Source of the DNA: Whitmania pigra
Lineage: Eukaryota > Annelida > Clitellata > Hirudinida > Haemopidae
Reading direction: 5' to 3'
DNA: 64,000 bases
Assembly: GCA_021613335.1 (NCBI GenBank)
Contig: JAJTWR010000159.1
Location: 3,436,001 to 3,500,000 of the forward strand
A program made the translations under genes and the position numbers. The notes under the pieces are model-generated. The model had not been told where the DNA came from. It saw only the letters and a list, made by a program, of their open reading frames with translations, and searched no databases. Shown here in pieces: positions 25,331 to 59,696 of the stretch (its first letter is position 1; every line of letters begins with the position of its first letter).

Positions 25331-26750
25331 ATTCACATCCTGTTCGGATACATAAAGCACTCAAAAAAATCGGCTAAATACAAATACAAAAATATTTAAG
25401 ATGTAATATCTTAATCATAATTGATAATTTCAAATATTTCAAAGTTTCTGCTGAAACAGATGTTCCACCCGGTGAAAATTAATGTTTCAATTTATTATGA
25501 AAGTATAAAATTATAAAATTATAAAATTGTATGCGTTGATGTTTTGATTAAAGATTTGAGAGGTTTTGTAAAACTTATTCCCGACTAATCCGACCAGATG
25601 GGCTCCATCTTAATTCGGCATTAATGACGACTGGCGAGCAATTTAAAGCGTGGATTGTGACAAACAGGTTGCAGCAATAAAATGGAGATGCATGTGTTTC
25701 TCTTCAGTGCTGACATTTGCAAACTTCGTCCAGTGTTAAGACCACTTAAACATGCGTACGTTCCATTTTCCTCACGAATGACAAGGCAATATTGCCTTTC
25801 AAATATTTTTATCAGGCACGATCTATCAATAATTTTCTGATAAAAGGGGTCGCCGAATAAAACCCTTTGCCTTCATCTATAAATATTGATTGACAATTAA
25901 AGTTGGGATCATTAGTTTTCCAATACAAGGTCCGAACATTCACATACACAAACACACACACAGTCCGACATTTGTGATAAATTTCTTCACACACACACAA
26001 ACACACACCGACACAGAGCAATTCATTTTTGAGGCCTCAATTTAGGTCGAGGCGGCGCATCAGTGGCTGAACGTGTTTTCTCGAGGACTTGGACATTTGT
26101 TATCCGTGAAGATGAACACGAGGATGAAATATTGCTGATGTCAGTCAAATCTTGTTTGTTCTCATTCTAAGATTTAAGAATGAGTGTCATGTGTCACGCC
26201 ATTTTAGTTTAATTCGTGTAACTGGTGAACTTTTAATCGATGTTCACATTGTTATGGTTTTAAAATTATTCATTTATCTTAAAATTATTTATTTTCAAGA
26301 ATTTTATATTTATTAAATTTTAGTTGATAATATTTTGTATTGACTTTAAAGTTCCAATAGAATGTTTAAAAACATTCAATTAATGTTTATCATTTGCAAC
26401 TCCAATGCTTGTCTCATTTCTCATCGCTTTCATGTTGAGGTCATCTAGCGCTCAAATAATGGTTCATGGTTTGGTAATAATGTTTAGATTAATAAAGAAA
26501 TAACTTTATTCAAAAATATTTTCAGAACTACAAAAATGGAATATATTTAGATATTTAAATTAAATTTCCTCAGCTTATTTGATTGACAGGTAAGTTGATT
26601 GTGTTGTGGCAATGAGAAGTACTAAGAGTCATGCAAATGGATTATTTGCTGTCATCCATGAATCTTTCAATCCTTCGGTTTTTTGCAAGGAATAGTGATT
26701 GACAACTGAAGTTCTGGATTTGGAAAGTTAATAATGTGAAGTTAATATTG
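25331..26750. other. Intergenic, no gene seen
   Basis: A CA-rich tract lies at about 25,942-26,013. GAT/GAG clusters lie near 26,100. No domain was found. Confidence 0.45.
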
Positions 26751-26751
26751 G

Positions 26752-26790
26752 ATAATAATAATAATAATAATAAGAATAATAATAATAATA

Positions 26791-26833
<43 letters not shown>

Positions 26834-26838
26834 TAATA

Positions 26839-26899
<61 letters not shown>

Positions 26900-26900
26900 C
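26752..26900. repeat. (TAA)n microsatellite
   Basis: AAT triplets with several phase slips. Confidence 0.96.
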
Positions 26901-27539
26901 TCGAATGTCATTAAGGGAACCTTTCCTGAGTGGACACGTGACTTTTCTTTCTGGTTTAAGAGCAAGCATGTCAGAAAAAGTTCGATAGGATTTCGGCATC
27001 AATTTATCAAAGGAAATTCGTTGTTACTTTTAATAATTTATTATTCTTTATACGTTAAAAAATATTGTCATAATATTTGTTTTATATTTCAATAAATCTC
27101 AAAATCTTCAAGTGTTGTGATTGTATAATAATAATAATAATTTCACAGCAGCAACTACATTTTCAATGTTCTTGTAATATTCAAGAAATTCTTAAGTCAT
27201 TCAAAACAAATAAAAAACCCAATTAGGCAACAAATTCCTGCATCTTCAGCAGATTACGGTTTATCTGTCCACGATGCTTTCAGGATTTTTAAATTTCATT
27301 TATTCATTCCAAACTTTTTTTTTATCTTGAATCGAGTTTTAAAGCACTTTTGCCCCATTTAAAATGCCCATTTGATCTCTTAAAAAACATGTGACATAAA
27401 CTGATTTAAATAAAATTTTGTTCTAATTATCTGCTACAATTTATTGGTCTTAAATAGTTAACACATGTAATTTATTTAGCTAAAGTAGTTAAATTAGCTA
27501 AAATAAATACCTAAACACGCAGAAACAGCGGATGACAGA
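26901..27539. other. Region immediately upstream of the RGK coding start
   Basis: AT-rich, with no clear TATA-type promoter. The sequence just before the start (ACGCAGAAACAGCGGATGACAG) contains several AG acceptor-like sites and one out-of-frame ATG that stops after three codons. The coding exon may therefore be preceded by an untranslated exon. Confidence 0.4.
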
Positions 27540-28731
27540 ATGAACGCCAAATTCTCGAACCTGAGAGACAGTTGTAGCAGCAGTTTGAGCAGCCTGAACA
27601 GTCTGCCTCATCGACAGCACAGCAACAGGTTGAGTTGCAAAAGGCTGCAAATCTTTCCTGCTGATTCAACCGAAGACCTCAAGAAGGACATGAAAGAACT
27701 TCTGAAGATGGATGATTTCGACGAATGTAGAGCGCGAGCAAATAGCGGTGGCAGTTTGTACGGAGTTCTCAGGAAAAGAGTACTTCAGAGGGGAGGCGTC
27801 ACTGCTTCCAGTTTCAAGGAACAACCATCATCCATTGCTTCTCTTCTGCCATATTCTACCACCTCGTCTGTCGCTGAAAAGCAACGTTCCAGGAGTATGA
27901 TCCACCGAGGAGTTTCTCCTGTAACTGGAAAAGACAAAGGCATCCTGATGGTCATGTGCGAATACACGGAGAAAAAGCGAAAGTTGCACGGACAGGAGAT
28001 GATCAGGAGGCACTCGGCTGCAGTTCTTCAGTCATGCCAAAGACAAAATTCAGTGAAAAAGCCGTCCAATCTCATGATTCCAACTCAGCAATTCTTGAAA
28101 CCGATTTCTCCAGTTCTTCCTTTGTGTTCAAACACTCATCGATCATCGATTCAAAACCAACGACTTCAAGGACTCGAAGATGCTGACAACTTCCCCAGTC
28201 ATCGTCTCAAGAGGACGCTTACTCCTGGCAGGTACAGCAGGTGTCGCTCCAGGCCAACAAGCGTTTCCTTTACTCCTCAGCTCCTCTCTGTTCCTCCAGA
28301 TTCAAATCCCAAGGTGACCATCGATGCCCCAGAGTTCGAAAAACGAAACTTCCTCCTTCCGCCGACTGATCCCCAAGGTCCAGTCCTTCCACACCGCCCT
28401 TCCGTCTCCTTCCAGACCCCCGAACCATCAGCCTTACATACTCCGCCGACGGGCAAAAACTCCGCCCGCTTCTCAATAGTTTCCAACACTCCTGTCATGA
28501 CTTTTTGCAGGCGTAGGTCCTTTTCATTGACGCAGGAAGGAGCCCTGGTCAATGATGGAGATGAGATGATCACCATACCCACAAGTCCAGCTACCCTGGG
28601 AACTCCTGGAGAAAACCAGGTCCCATCACCTACCCTTTCTCTTCCCATGGAGGGAGATTTCATTCCAGGAGTTTGTTATGGAACGGCTCAGCGTTCCAGA
28701 ACTGCCAGCATATTTTCCAGTTTGTTTCAAG
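27540..28731 (+). CDS. RGK exon 1 (residues 1-397)
   Basis: ATG at 27,540 opens a 405-codon frame, far longer than chance in this AT-rich DNA. It is GC-richer than its flanks. The donor is placed at CAAG|GTTGTT (28,731/28,732, phase 1), because it joins in frame to the exon 2 acceptor; GTTGTT is a weak donor. The region is Ser/Pro/Arg-rich and probably disordered. RRRSFSL near residue 325 resembles the Arg-rich 14-3-3 or basophilic kinase sites of vertebrate RGKs. Confidence 0.85.
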
Positions 28732-29680
28732 GTTGTTTTTTCATCGTTAAAGGTTGATGAAATACCAACAATAAGTAAATTTTGCATTTTGATTTCAATA
28801 CTAGTTGTGTTTTTATGAAATGAATGTTTGATATAATAGCGTTAAAGTTGTTGACGAAAGATCGAATGAGTGATGGTTTGAAATTCAAATGAAGGAGAGC
28901 AGAGTGCAGGCAGTTTGCAGAACCTTTCCACAACCAACTTCAACTCCTCCTCACGACCTTCCACTTCCTCCTTCCAAAAGTTTGCCCCTCAGAGGCAGCC
29001 CTCCCTTTCGCCACGTGCCAACGTGTTCAGAGTCCTCATGCTTGGGGGGCCTGGTGTCGGCAAAACCGCCCTGGCGCAGCAGTTTGTCACGTCAGAGTAT
29101 ATGGCTGCAGAAAACACGAGCTTCGGTAAATTGTTGTTTCGTTTCAATATGAATTTAGAGAAAGTTTTAAAAAGAAAATCATTTAGAGAGACTTAAGATT
29201 CTCCTCAAAGGGGACATGGTGGATTGTATGTCTTCGTATCATAGAAAATCAGTTTCCATTCCCAGTAATTTCATAGCCACTAATGAATGGGTGTCTGACA
29301 TGTTACTCTCACTTGTCAGAATTGTTATTCGTCACTTCCAGCAATTCTCTTCCGGTGTTTCCTGCACTATCGACAGGTGGAATGAAATGGAATAATACCT
29401 GAAATTTTAATTCAGGTGCAATTAAATTCGTGATTTTAAAAAAGCGATAGGCCTCTGATCTTTCTGATATTTGAGACCCAAAATCGCATTTGAAATTCTA
29501 GACATGGTTGGAAAACATGGACAGAGACAAGATAAAAAAAGACGATTTTTTTTTAATTTATGTCGAATTTGTCTTTTTTTAATCGATCTAAATCTCTTAA
29601 CAAATTATTTCATGAGCAACCACAAGTTGATATTCTACAAATCATATTTATTATTATTATTATTATATTATTATTATTAT

Positions 29681-29749
<69 letters not shown>

Positions 29750-29794
29750 GTTATTGTTATTGTTATTGTTATTATTATTATTATTATTATTATA

Positions 29795-29838
<44 letters not shown>

Positions 29839-29857
29839 TATTATTATTATTATTATA

Positions 29858-29891
<34 letters not shown>

Positions 29892-32800
29892 CATCATTAT
29901 CATCATTATTATTATTATTATCATTATTATCATTAGTACTCTCTAAAGTTGTTCTTTTCGTTGGAAAACATCTCAAATAATTTCCCAATTGGACGTGTTT
30001 TCTAAATATGCGAGAATGAGGCTCCGTTGTTGTTGTTGTTTTGCATGTTGTTGTTGTTGTTGTTGTTGTCGTCGTCGTCGTTGTTGATGATGCATTGCCG
30101 TTGTTGTTGTTGTTTGAGCAGGCAATAACAAATCAATCCAACATTTCCTGCTTTTATCAACGGGACTCAAATCTTTATGACGTTAGCAATTCCAACGGAA
30201 ATTAAACGGGACGCCACGTGGGATGAGGAAGTCATGATGATGATTGCCGACGGTTATTAGAACTGTCCCGGAACAATCCAGATGTCGTTGGTGCTCATTG
30301 ATTAGAGGCGTAGAATATTCTAGAAGCCTGACAGATTTGAATCATGAACTCCCATCACGAACACCTTGAATTACACCTTGATTACCTGAGAAATCACCTG
30401 CAGATCACGTTTTGAGGGGTTTCTGAGATGGTTTTTAAAAGCAACTAATGGAAATATTATGTATTTTTAAATATTTAGTTTTATTTTAGATTATATTTGT
30501 ACTTGTATTTAGCCTATTTTTTGAGTGCCTTATATATCCGAATAGGATGTGAAGGCACTTCTTAATCGATCCACCATTTATATAGCGCCCCTACCCGAGG
30601 GGGCTCCATGGCGGTGCGAGCTGGGTTGCGATCACGACGCATTACGACTGCTACTTTCGCAGCCGTTCGCAGGAAGGCAATCGTCTGAGCCAACTTGCAC
30701 TTGCTAAATATATGTAGATATATACTTGCAATCAAGAAATAAAAAAAAAATAATTTTATTCACTTAATTAATTATGTCTTTGTCCGAGCAAAAAAAAGTG
30801 TTTCAACATAGAAGAACTTAGTAGAAACATTGATTCAAAAATGTTTAGTAAAGGAAAATGTATTGAAATTTATTTAGATGAATATTAATCAGTTGAGAGA
30901 ATGGATGAATTAAGAAATGTTGATCGAATTTAAAGAAATGTTGATTTGCTTTTAAGACTTCAATTTCTTTCTCGGAGAACATTCCTCACTTCTCACAATC
31001 TTCCACTACTTCGTGTCTTCAACCATGTTCCATCTTTAAGACATGGAACGTGGTATTGATAATGATGGAAGCTTACTGTTTTACGAAACATTAGGAAGAT
31101 TTAGAACAAATTATCTTAGATACATTTATAATTTTTCAAAAACGTTTCTTTGTTACTAATTTATTAACTCAAAATTTACATTAATTAAACATAGATAAAA
31201 AGTGTAAAATAATTTATTTTCAAAGACACCATTTCGGCTTCAATGCAGCTTATTATGAAGTACCGAAGCCTTGAAATTTAAGGCTTTTGTGCAAGACGCA
31301 GAAATATTCAATTTGACGGTTTTTCCTTTTGTTGAAAAAAAAAACATAAATGAAATTTTCAGAATTTAATCAAGAAAGTAGTTAAATATTTATAAAACTC
31401 TCATCACATATATATCTCAGAACGAATAATCTTCAAAAAATTTAAATATTCGAAATTTATTAAAAGTGTTCGAAGAAAAACCAGTTTAAGCTACGATTTC
31501 GTTGGCAAACATAAAACAAATCTTCGTTAAAAAATGTTCTTTTCCGAGAAGTTCCGAGACTATCGTATCGATGTTGTCGTAAATTGACGTAGATCAAGAT
31601 GCACAACCCAAATGGCAGTGGATCAAGCCACCAAAGCCACTCCGGGCGATGATAAATATTAAGTTACTTCAAGTTCGAGGAACAAACTAAATCTCTTTCG
31701 TTTCATTAGCTGATGACGATGGACCTTTTGCATTTTTCACTGAGTCAACAGTAAATGCTTTGATTATAAACATTCTCAGAATACGAAAAAATGTCTAAAT
31801 GAGTCTAATTGATTAGTTGTAATTTAACCAAATGAATGCAACATATTTTATTCAACAAAAACTGAAAAAATGCCTGCCATTAGAATTACAGAGCCATTAA
31901 GCCATCGTTCAGACCGTAAGATTACTTTTGATGGTAGAAATTTATGAAATGTTGAAACGTAATTTTCGAAACAGGGGATGGTTATAAATTCTTAAAACGG
32001 CCTTCATTCCTATCTCCTAATTCTCAGAATATCAGGTTCGAGAAAGTTCGACAAAATAATCGGATTAAAGTTATTTGCGAAGTTTCTAAATGCACGAGAA
32101 TATCGAGAAATAGATTGGACAAGCAGTGAGAAACGCAATGGAAGCCAAAGAAAACATTGAAGGTTTAGAATGCTTCACATTCACTTTTACATTCACTTTT
32201 TGTCCTCCTAAAATTCAATTATCTAAGGATTGCTTTGCTCTTGTTCGCCTTTGTGAAGACTCCATTGAAGAAAGAGATAGGAAGTCAAAGCTTTAGAAAA
32301 GATAATGTTTACTTTGTCTGCAAATGCTTTGAATCGTTTTTGCAGGAATGTTTCGGTTGAAATATTTAACAATTTATTGCACTTCTGATTGAACAGGTTG
32401 GTTGAAATGGTTGATAATTCGCGATCGATTGATTCAACCAAGGTTTGAATGATTCGTCTGGTGAAAATGACGTCACAAGAAAAGCAAGATTGGAGAAGTG
32501 AATGGGATGGTGGAAGATCAAACAGTTTTCCAGATGAAAAATCCTTTTCAAAATTTATTCATGGGAAATATATTATAAAGTATGTTCAAGATGAATTTAT
32601 TCTCGAAAATCCTCTCCAAGAAAATGACGCAATCTATTTTATTTTTATGAATTAATTATTTTTATTGCCAACCCACCGTCGTGTAATAAATAATAATAGT
32701 ATTAAATAATGATGATGGTGATGATGATGATGACGTTAACGATGACGATAATGATGCATTTCCAACAAACATTAGTAACAATAACAATGCACAGTGATTC

Positions 32801-35317
32801 ACACAAGCATAAGTTAAATAAACTCTTTCAATTGACTTTTCCCTCTCGAGACGTGACCAGATGTTGAAGGAAATGAACGCATTTGTTTATATTTTGGCGA
32901 CCTACCCCGCATGCAGCCATCTTTATGCTCCTCAGGAATTCACTCCACGTGTCCTCTGAAGAATGCAAATAATGCAGCATGGCTACTTTATGGTGATGCT
33001 CTAATGTTCGTATGGTTGCTCTGGAAATATTAGCTCTACCTAAGAGCTATGAAAAGATGATATCCTATTTTTAAAGAATATTGTCTCTAAATATTTAAAT
33101 TGATGTCGAGTTAAATTGTTTTTATACATTTTAGGCCTCTGTATATCTTATAAATGCTAATTCATTGCATTACCATTGCTAATTAATTATTCCTTCATTT
33201 AAAATCATTTTTCTCAGTGGAAAACAATCATTCTATCTATCTTTAACGTCTTGAACCCTTTAACCTGGTCTACGACGTTGACAGGGTCATGATCTGTACG
33301 TAATGACCTGACAATAATTTTTTGTTCGCCAGATGACGGGATAGCCATACCCATTCCCATCCTCTTGGAAGGGGAGGAATCTGTTCTTGAGTTCATCGAT
33401 CTACCCTATACAGGGGTGAGACGTTTGACTTATGCATTTTCATATTTTCTTTACTTTTTTAAAATCTAAATATATTTGGATTTAAGTTTTTAAGTTTATG
33501 TAGGACCTGCTGCTGTTGATGATGGCTGTTGTTGTTGTTATTATTTTTTTTCCAAATTATTATCATAAGTGATAATAAGTGGGTGCGTGTCAGATAATAT
33601 TCCCAATTAAGTTTGCTCGCTTTTCTCAACTTGTCATTTTTTCACTGGGTTGCAAAGTTGAAATTTAAAATGAAAACATAAAATGTACCATATTGTTAAA
33701 TATAAGATAATCTGATCTTTTGAGAGCATTATGTATCCGGACATGATGCGAAGGCACTTCTTAATCGATCCACCATTTATATAGCCCCTACCCGATGGCG
33801 CTCCCTGACAGTGCAGGCTGGGTTGCTAACACGACACATAACGACTGTTGCTATTACCGCAGCATGCAAGATCGCTACCCATTGGGCCAACCTGCACGCC
33901 TATGATTAAACCATTTTAAAGCTCTTTTATTAAAATTATTTTCTAAAAATCCAGCCATTTTAAAACAGTCGCAAAACGGAGTAAAGCCTTTGTTGCGCAA
34001 AATAATCTATGGAGAATTGAGAAAATAAAATGATATGTTGAACATGTCTTCGATAACCGAATAAACTTGGGTGCTATAAACATGGTCCTAAGCCGTTAAT
34101 AAATTCTACACGCGCAAGCAATTTTAACGCACAGAACGATTATTTGAATAAAAGAATATAAAAAGACCAGTCTGCTGTTTATGACGTTTGAGAATTCACG
34201 ACGATTATAAAAGCAAATGTGAATAGTATTATTTACGCAGAAGTTCTTACGACTGTTAATTTGTTCTGAATGGACAGGGAAAAGAAGGAATTATTTGTTT
34301 ACTGAAAACAATTAAAGTCGATAATTAAAAGCTAATTGTTATATAAACTACTCATTCAAGGTAAAATTAGATATGATAACTGAACTAATTTTTAAAAAGT
34401 GGTTCAACTTAGAAAATGTTTAAAAAATTATTTCACTCAAACAAATATTTTCAGACATTTTTTTGTTTCGTTCAGTTCTATTTGTCGACTCAGGCATTAT
34501 TGTTAACTGTCAAGAACACTTTTTAATTCATTCGTCAAGTGCCATATGATTTTTTTTATTCATTCCCCAGGAGTTGGACACGTGGTGCGAATACGAGGTT
34601 GATGGGTACATAATCGTGTACTCAATAACGGACAGGAGATCGTATCAAAAAACTGTGGATTTGTTATACAGCATCAGAGAAGGTGGTGGAAACTCGAAAC
34701 AGGAATCCAAGAAACCAATCATCGTCGTGGCCAACAAAAGTGACCTCGAGAGGTCAAGAATTGTTGGCAAGGAAGGTCAAGCCGATCTAAATTGTTTAAA
34801 TGGTTGAAAAAGCAAACTTTATCAAAATTCTATGCTGTGTGCTCTAATAAAATCAGGAACACTTACTACTTTATTCAAATGCTTTTACATTACATGACTT
34901 TTTTAAACTATTGAAATAGAACTTCGAAATCCTTCATAAAGAGAAATAATTTTATTTCTCGTTTCGCTTCTCACAAAACTCATTCCACAAAAATCTTTTA
35001 AATCGTCAGAAGGAAGAACGTTAGCGGAAATGTACGGAAGCAAGTATATCGACGTGTCAGCCATTTTGAACCACAAAGTGGACGATCTGTTGGTAGGCAT
35101 CTTGAAACAAGTCAGACTCAACCAGAATGCTGCCCTCGCGAGCGCCCAGACTGATCCTGGCAAGAAATCACCTCATTCCAATCGACTACAATCGCGAGAT
35201 GACTCCGGTGAAGTCGGCTGCTTTTCCAAATCTAAACATTCTCTGCTGACCAGACTCGTCAGGAGGACTTCCAGAAGGAAAAGGTCAAGGTCATGCGAGA
35301 ATCTACTGAGGTTGTAG
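27540..35317 (+). CDS. RGK-family (Rad/Gem/Rem-like) small GTPase, five coding exons, 667 residues
   Basis: The spliced frame 27,540-28,731, 28,910-29,125, 33,333-33,415, 34,571-34,775 and 35,010-35,317 is 2,004 nt with every phase matching. Residues 1-434 are a Ser/Pro/Arg-rich extension with basic phospho-site-like motifs (IRRHSAAV, RRRSFSL, RSRTAS). The G domain follows: P-loop GGPGVGKT at 443-450, an RGK-type switch region (EGEESVLEFID, 482-492), DGYIIVYSITDR at 508-519, NKSD at 552-555 and VSA at 581-583. The carboxyl end is polybasic (RRTSRRKRSR) and finishes SCENLLRL, matching the RGK ending and lacking a CAAX box. Vertebrate RGKs bind membrane phosphoinositides and CaV-beta subunits and suppress voltage-gated calcium channels. 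DLPYTGE replaces the vertebrate DTWE-type G3. Vertebrate members are about 300 residues, so this is a long form, as in some invertebrates. Family assignment is firm; exact function is inferred. Confidence 0.93.
28732..28909 (+). other. RGK intron 1
   Basis: 178-bp intron with donor GTTGTT and acceptor GTGCAG. No feature inside. Confidence 0.7.
28910..29125 (+). CDS. RGK exon 2 (P-loop exon, residues 398-469)
   Basis: The acceptor GTGCAG at 28,904-28,909 gives phase 1 entry. The donor TTCG|GTAAAT at 29,125/29,126 gives phase 1 exit. It encodes FRVLMLGGPGVGKTAL, the G1 nucleotide-binding loop, then QFVTSEYMAAENTSF, the switch I side. A CAG at 28,917-28,920 is a possible alternative acceptor but would break the frame with exon 1. 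Confidence 0.88.
29648..29936. repeat. (ATT)n microsatellite within RGK intron 2
   Basis: TTA triplets with a TTATTG island near 29,749-29,770 and several phase slips, trailing into TCATTATTA. Confidence 0.96.
30028..30112. repeat. (GTT)n/(GTC)n tract
   Basis: Interrupted GTT triplets, with a GTC block at about 30,066-30,080. Confidence 0.9.
30537..30708 (-). mobile_element. tRNA-derived SINE, minus-strand copy
   Basis: The reverse complement of the 25.1-kb SINE: AGGCACTTCTTAATCGATCC, then CACCATTTATATAG, then the head GGTGCGAGCTGGGTTGCGA and AGCCAACTTGCAC. The 3' tail beyond the body is degenerate. Confidence 0.82.
33333..33415 (+). CDS. RGK exon 3 (switch region, residues 470-497)
   Basis: An 83-bp exon lies between TTCGCCAG (acceptor ends 33,332) and GGG|GTGAGA (donor). 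It encodes DDGIAIPIPILLEGEES then VLEFIDLPYTG. The pattern of acidic residues, GEES and FID resembles the switch I to switch II strand of invertebrate RGK proteins. It is too short for simple ORF calling and was found by looking for the missing part of the G domain. Phases 1 in and 0 out fit both neighbours. Confidence 0.85.
33416..34570 (+). other. RGK intron 3
   Basis: Donor GTGAGA, acceptor TTCCCCAG. It contains a second minus-strand SINE and no other feature. Confidence 0.8.
33733..33905 (-). mobile_element. tRNA-derived SINE, minus-strand copy
   Basis: It shares AGGCACTTCTTAATCGATCC and the box A region (GGGCCAACCTGCACGC reading out) with the other copies, with small deletions. Confidence 0.82.
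34571..34775 (+). CDS. RGK exon 4 (NKSD exon, residues 498-565)
   Basis: The acceptor is TTCCCCAG (34,563-34,570), phase 0. The donor GAAG|GTCAAG follows 34,775, phase 1. It encodes ELDTWCEYEVDGYIIVYSIT, an inserted GGGNSKQES loop and PIIVVANKSDLERSR. NKSD is the G4 guanine-specificity motif. Confidence 0.9.
34776..35009 (+). other. RGK intron 4
   Basis: 234 bp. It contains TTTATT at 34,870 and 34,951, that is AATAAA on the minus strand, possible poly(A) signals for the convergent gene. Confidence 0.7.
35010..35317 (+). CDS. RGK exon 5 (C-terminal exon, residues 566-667)
   Basis: The acceptor CGTCAG ends at 35,009. Choosing it over the AG three bases downstream restores the spacing SRIVGKEEGR seen in vertebrate RGKs (REV-x-x-EEGR). 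It encodes EMYGSKYIDVSA (G5), then a variable linker, then a polybasic tail ending in SCENLLRL and TAG at 35,315-35,317. Confidence 0.9.
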
Positions 35318-35639
35318 ATGAAGCGAATGAAAACGAGATTTTACTAACTTGACTGGTGGCTTCAATTTGTAGACATTTTTAAGATGTTCATGTTAATTGT
35401 CTGCACATATCAGCGCGCAATTATTTTCCGTAACCACTGCACGCAGAAGCAAATACACGAACAATTGTTGACCACAGTTCATGCTTTTGAGATTGTATAT
35501 TTGATCGCAAACTTGCAAAAATATTGAATTATTTTCAACACATTTTATACAGAAATTTGTGGTTTCTACGAATCACTTGATGGTGCAAACAAGAAAAAAA
35601 TCGACGAAGAAATTGTTTTTCAAATTGAATTTAAGAAAT
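35318..35639. other. Intergenic gap between two convergent stop codons
   Basis: 322 bp with no AATAAA on either strand. The nearest plus-strand AATAAA is at 36,570 and the nearest minus-strand one is at 34,956-34,951, so the two 3' UTRs may overlap unless variant signals are used. Confidence 0.6.
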
Positions 35640-57568
<21,929 letters not shown>

Positions 57569-57599
57569 CTGCGATTTGGGGTGATTTGAGGTTTTTAAA

Positions 57600-58115
57600 C
57601 GATGATGACGTACCATGTTGATGATGATGATGATGATGACGTACCATGCTGATGATGATGATGATGACGTACCATGTTGATGATGATGACGTACCATGCT
57701 GTTGATGATGATGACGTACCATGTTGCTGTTGTTGATGATGATGATGACGTACCATGTTGATGATGATGACGTACCATGTTGTTGATGATGATGATGACG
57801 TACCATGTTGATGATGATGACGTACCATGTTGTTGATAATGATGATGACGTACCATGTTGTTGATGATGATGATGATGACGTACCATGCTGTTGATGATG
57901 ATGATGACGTACCATGTTGATGATGATGATGACGTACTATGTTGATGATGACGACGTACCATGTTGTTGATGATGACGTACCATGTTGTTGTTGATGATG
58001 ATGATGATGACGTACCATGTTGATGATGATGACGTACCATGTTGTTGATGATGATGAAGCACCATGTTGATGATGATGATGATGACGTACTATGTTGTTG
58101 ATGATGATGACGACG
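57600..58115. repeat. TGACGTACCATG variable-length tandem array
   Basis: About 22 copies of TGACGTACCATG are separated by 0-7 GTT/GAT triplets, so unit length varies from about 18 to 33 bp. The array begins about 30 bp before the SUEL exon on its intron side. An open frame runs through it into the SUEL exon, but the good acceptor at 57,569 and the repeat nature argue that the array is intronic. Confidence 0.9.
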
Positions 58116-58742
58116 ATGTTTGTTGTACTTGATCATGAAGACGATGACGATTATGAGGATGATAATGATAGCAATGTTGATGGACTTAAGGAAGTTCTTA
58201 ATTTAATTTCAAACCATAATCCAGCCCTAAATAGATTCCAACTATTGCCCAATATTGTGCATAAAATGCAATTTAATCAGCAAATTTAATATAACCTAAT
58301 TTTGCAAACACCTGACCTCATATAGAGAATTGATAATGATAACGATCATGATGACGGTGCTGATGACAATGATGAGACTTTAATGACGGTGGTGCTGATG
58401 ACGATAATTGTGATTTCTGTAAATGCGTGTCCCAGTAATTGCGAGCGCTTAGAATTTTTGTAGAGAAAAATTCATTTAAAACACATTTTCTGTGAAATTA
58501 CGACTGAACGGAATTTAATGGAAAATAAAAAGAAGATTGCAACATTTGAAAGTAAAAATCAGAAAACTTTCACAAATTTACACAAAACAGTGACTAAATG
58601 TTCGATCATTATTGTTATCGACACAAACAAAATTAGTATCTGTCACACATTGATGTAATGACGATGACGATGACGATGTAGAGAGAGGGGTAGATGGTCA
58701 TAGTAATGATGACGATCGCGGTGATGATAACGATGGTTGAGT

Positions 58743-58818
58743 TTTAACTCGTGAATGCAGCCAATCAAGTCCAACGTAGCTGCTCAAAATTCCACTCAAA
58801 CGAAGACCTCCACAGTCT
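58743..58818 (-). other. Open segment resembling the start of a CUB domain
   Basis: After a TTTGCAG acceptor, the minus strand reads DCGGLRLSGILSSYVGLDW then LHSRVK. CGG-x-L and SG-I-x-S are typical at CUB starts. Entry is phase 1, but the only plausible donor (CGA|GTTAAA) exits in phase 0, so it cannot be spliced directly to the SUEL exon. Confidence 0.25.
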
Positions 58819-58971
58819 GCAAATGAATTTATCTTTATATTTATTCTTTTACAAATCAATAAATTTATCTTTATATTTATTCTTTTACAAATCAATGAAT
58901 CAAAACTCTGCATTCGCATCCTCTTTATGACCTGAGTTACTGCTCCTCCACGATGCTTTACAATCGATAGG

Positions 58972-59218
<247 letters not shown>

Positions 59219-59696
59219 ATAATGACATTTAAATGTCGAGATGTCATGCGAGAATTGATTGAAGAAAATAATGTTAATATTTAAAATCAGAATATTTCAA
59301 GCATTGTTTTACTATTTTTTTAGATAAATTTTCCCTCTGCTCAACTTTGCCCTTGAATCGGCCTTTTAACCTTTCAGATGGGTTCAAGGTCACCCAGCCT
59401 CCTCCTAATTTCCATGCAGCATGCAAATGATGAATAACGACATCAAACTGGTTCTCACGTGACCTATCGCCATCCAATCAGATGATTTGTTGTGACTATT
59501 AAATTAGTAGCCAATTTTTCAACACAATATGGCGGCACACAGGCATCATTATCATAACAGGCGATGACGGACTTGGTGCTATTTTACTGTTGCTCTGACG
59601 TCATCTTGTCATGGCATATGAGGTCATACTTTTCTTAAACAAAAATTGCAGATGTCCAAAACCGAAAGTTAGTGCACTCTACCGAAAACTGGTCAA

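Larger units (their letters stand above)
29126..33332 (+). other. RGK intron 2 (4.2 kb)
   Basis: Donor GTAAAT, acceptor TTCGCCAG. It holds an (ATT)n array, a (GTT)n tract, a minus-strand SINE and AT-rich filler. The open frames inside, such as 32,449-32,655, match nothing. Confidence 0.8.

Noticed and set aside
28277..28663. Minus-strand 128-codon ORF opposite RGK exon 1
   Set aside because: It is a shadow of the coding exon, with no family match and no splice or start support.
57600..58136. CRISPR-like array of TGACGTACCATG repeats
   Set aside because: The spacers are low-complexity GTT/GAT triplets of variable length, the setting is an intron-rich animal gene, and there are no cas genes.
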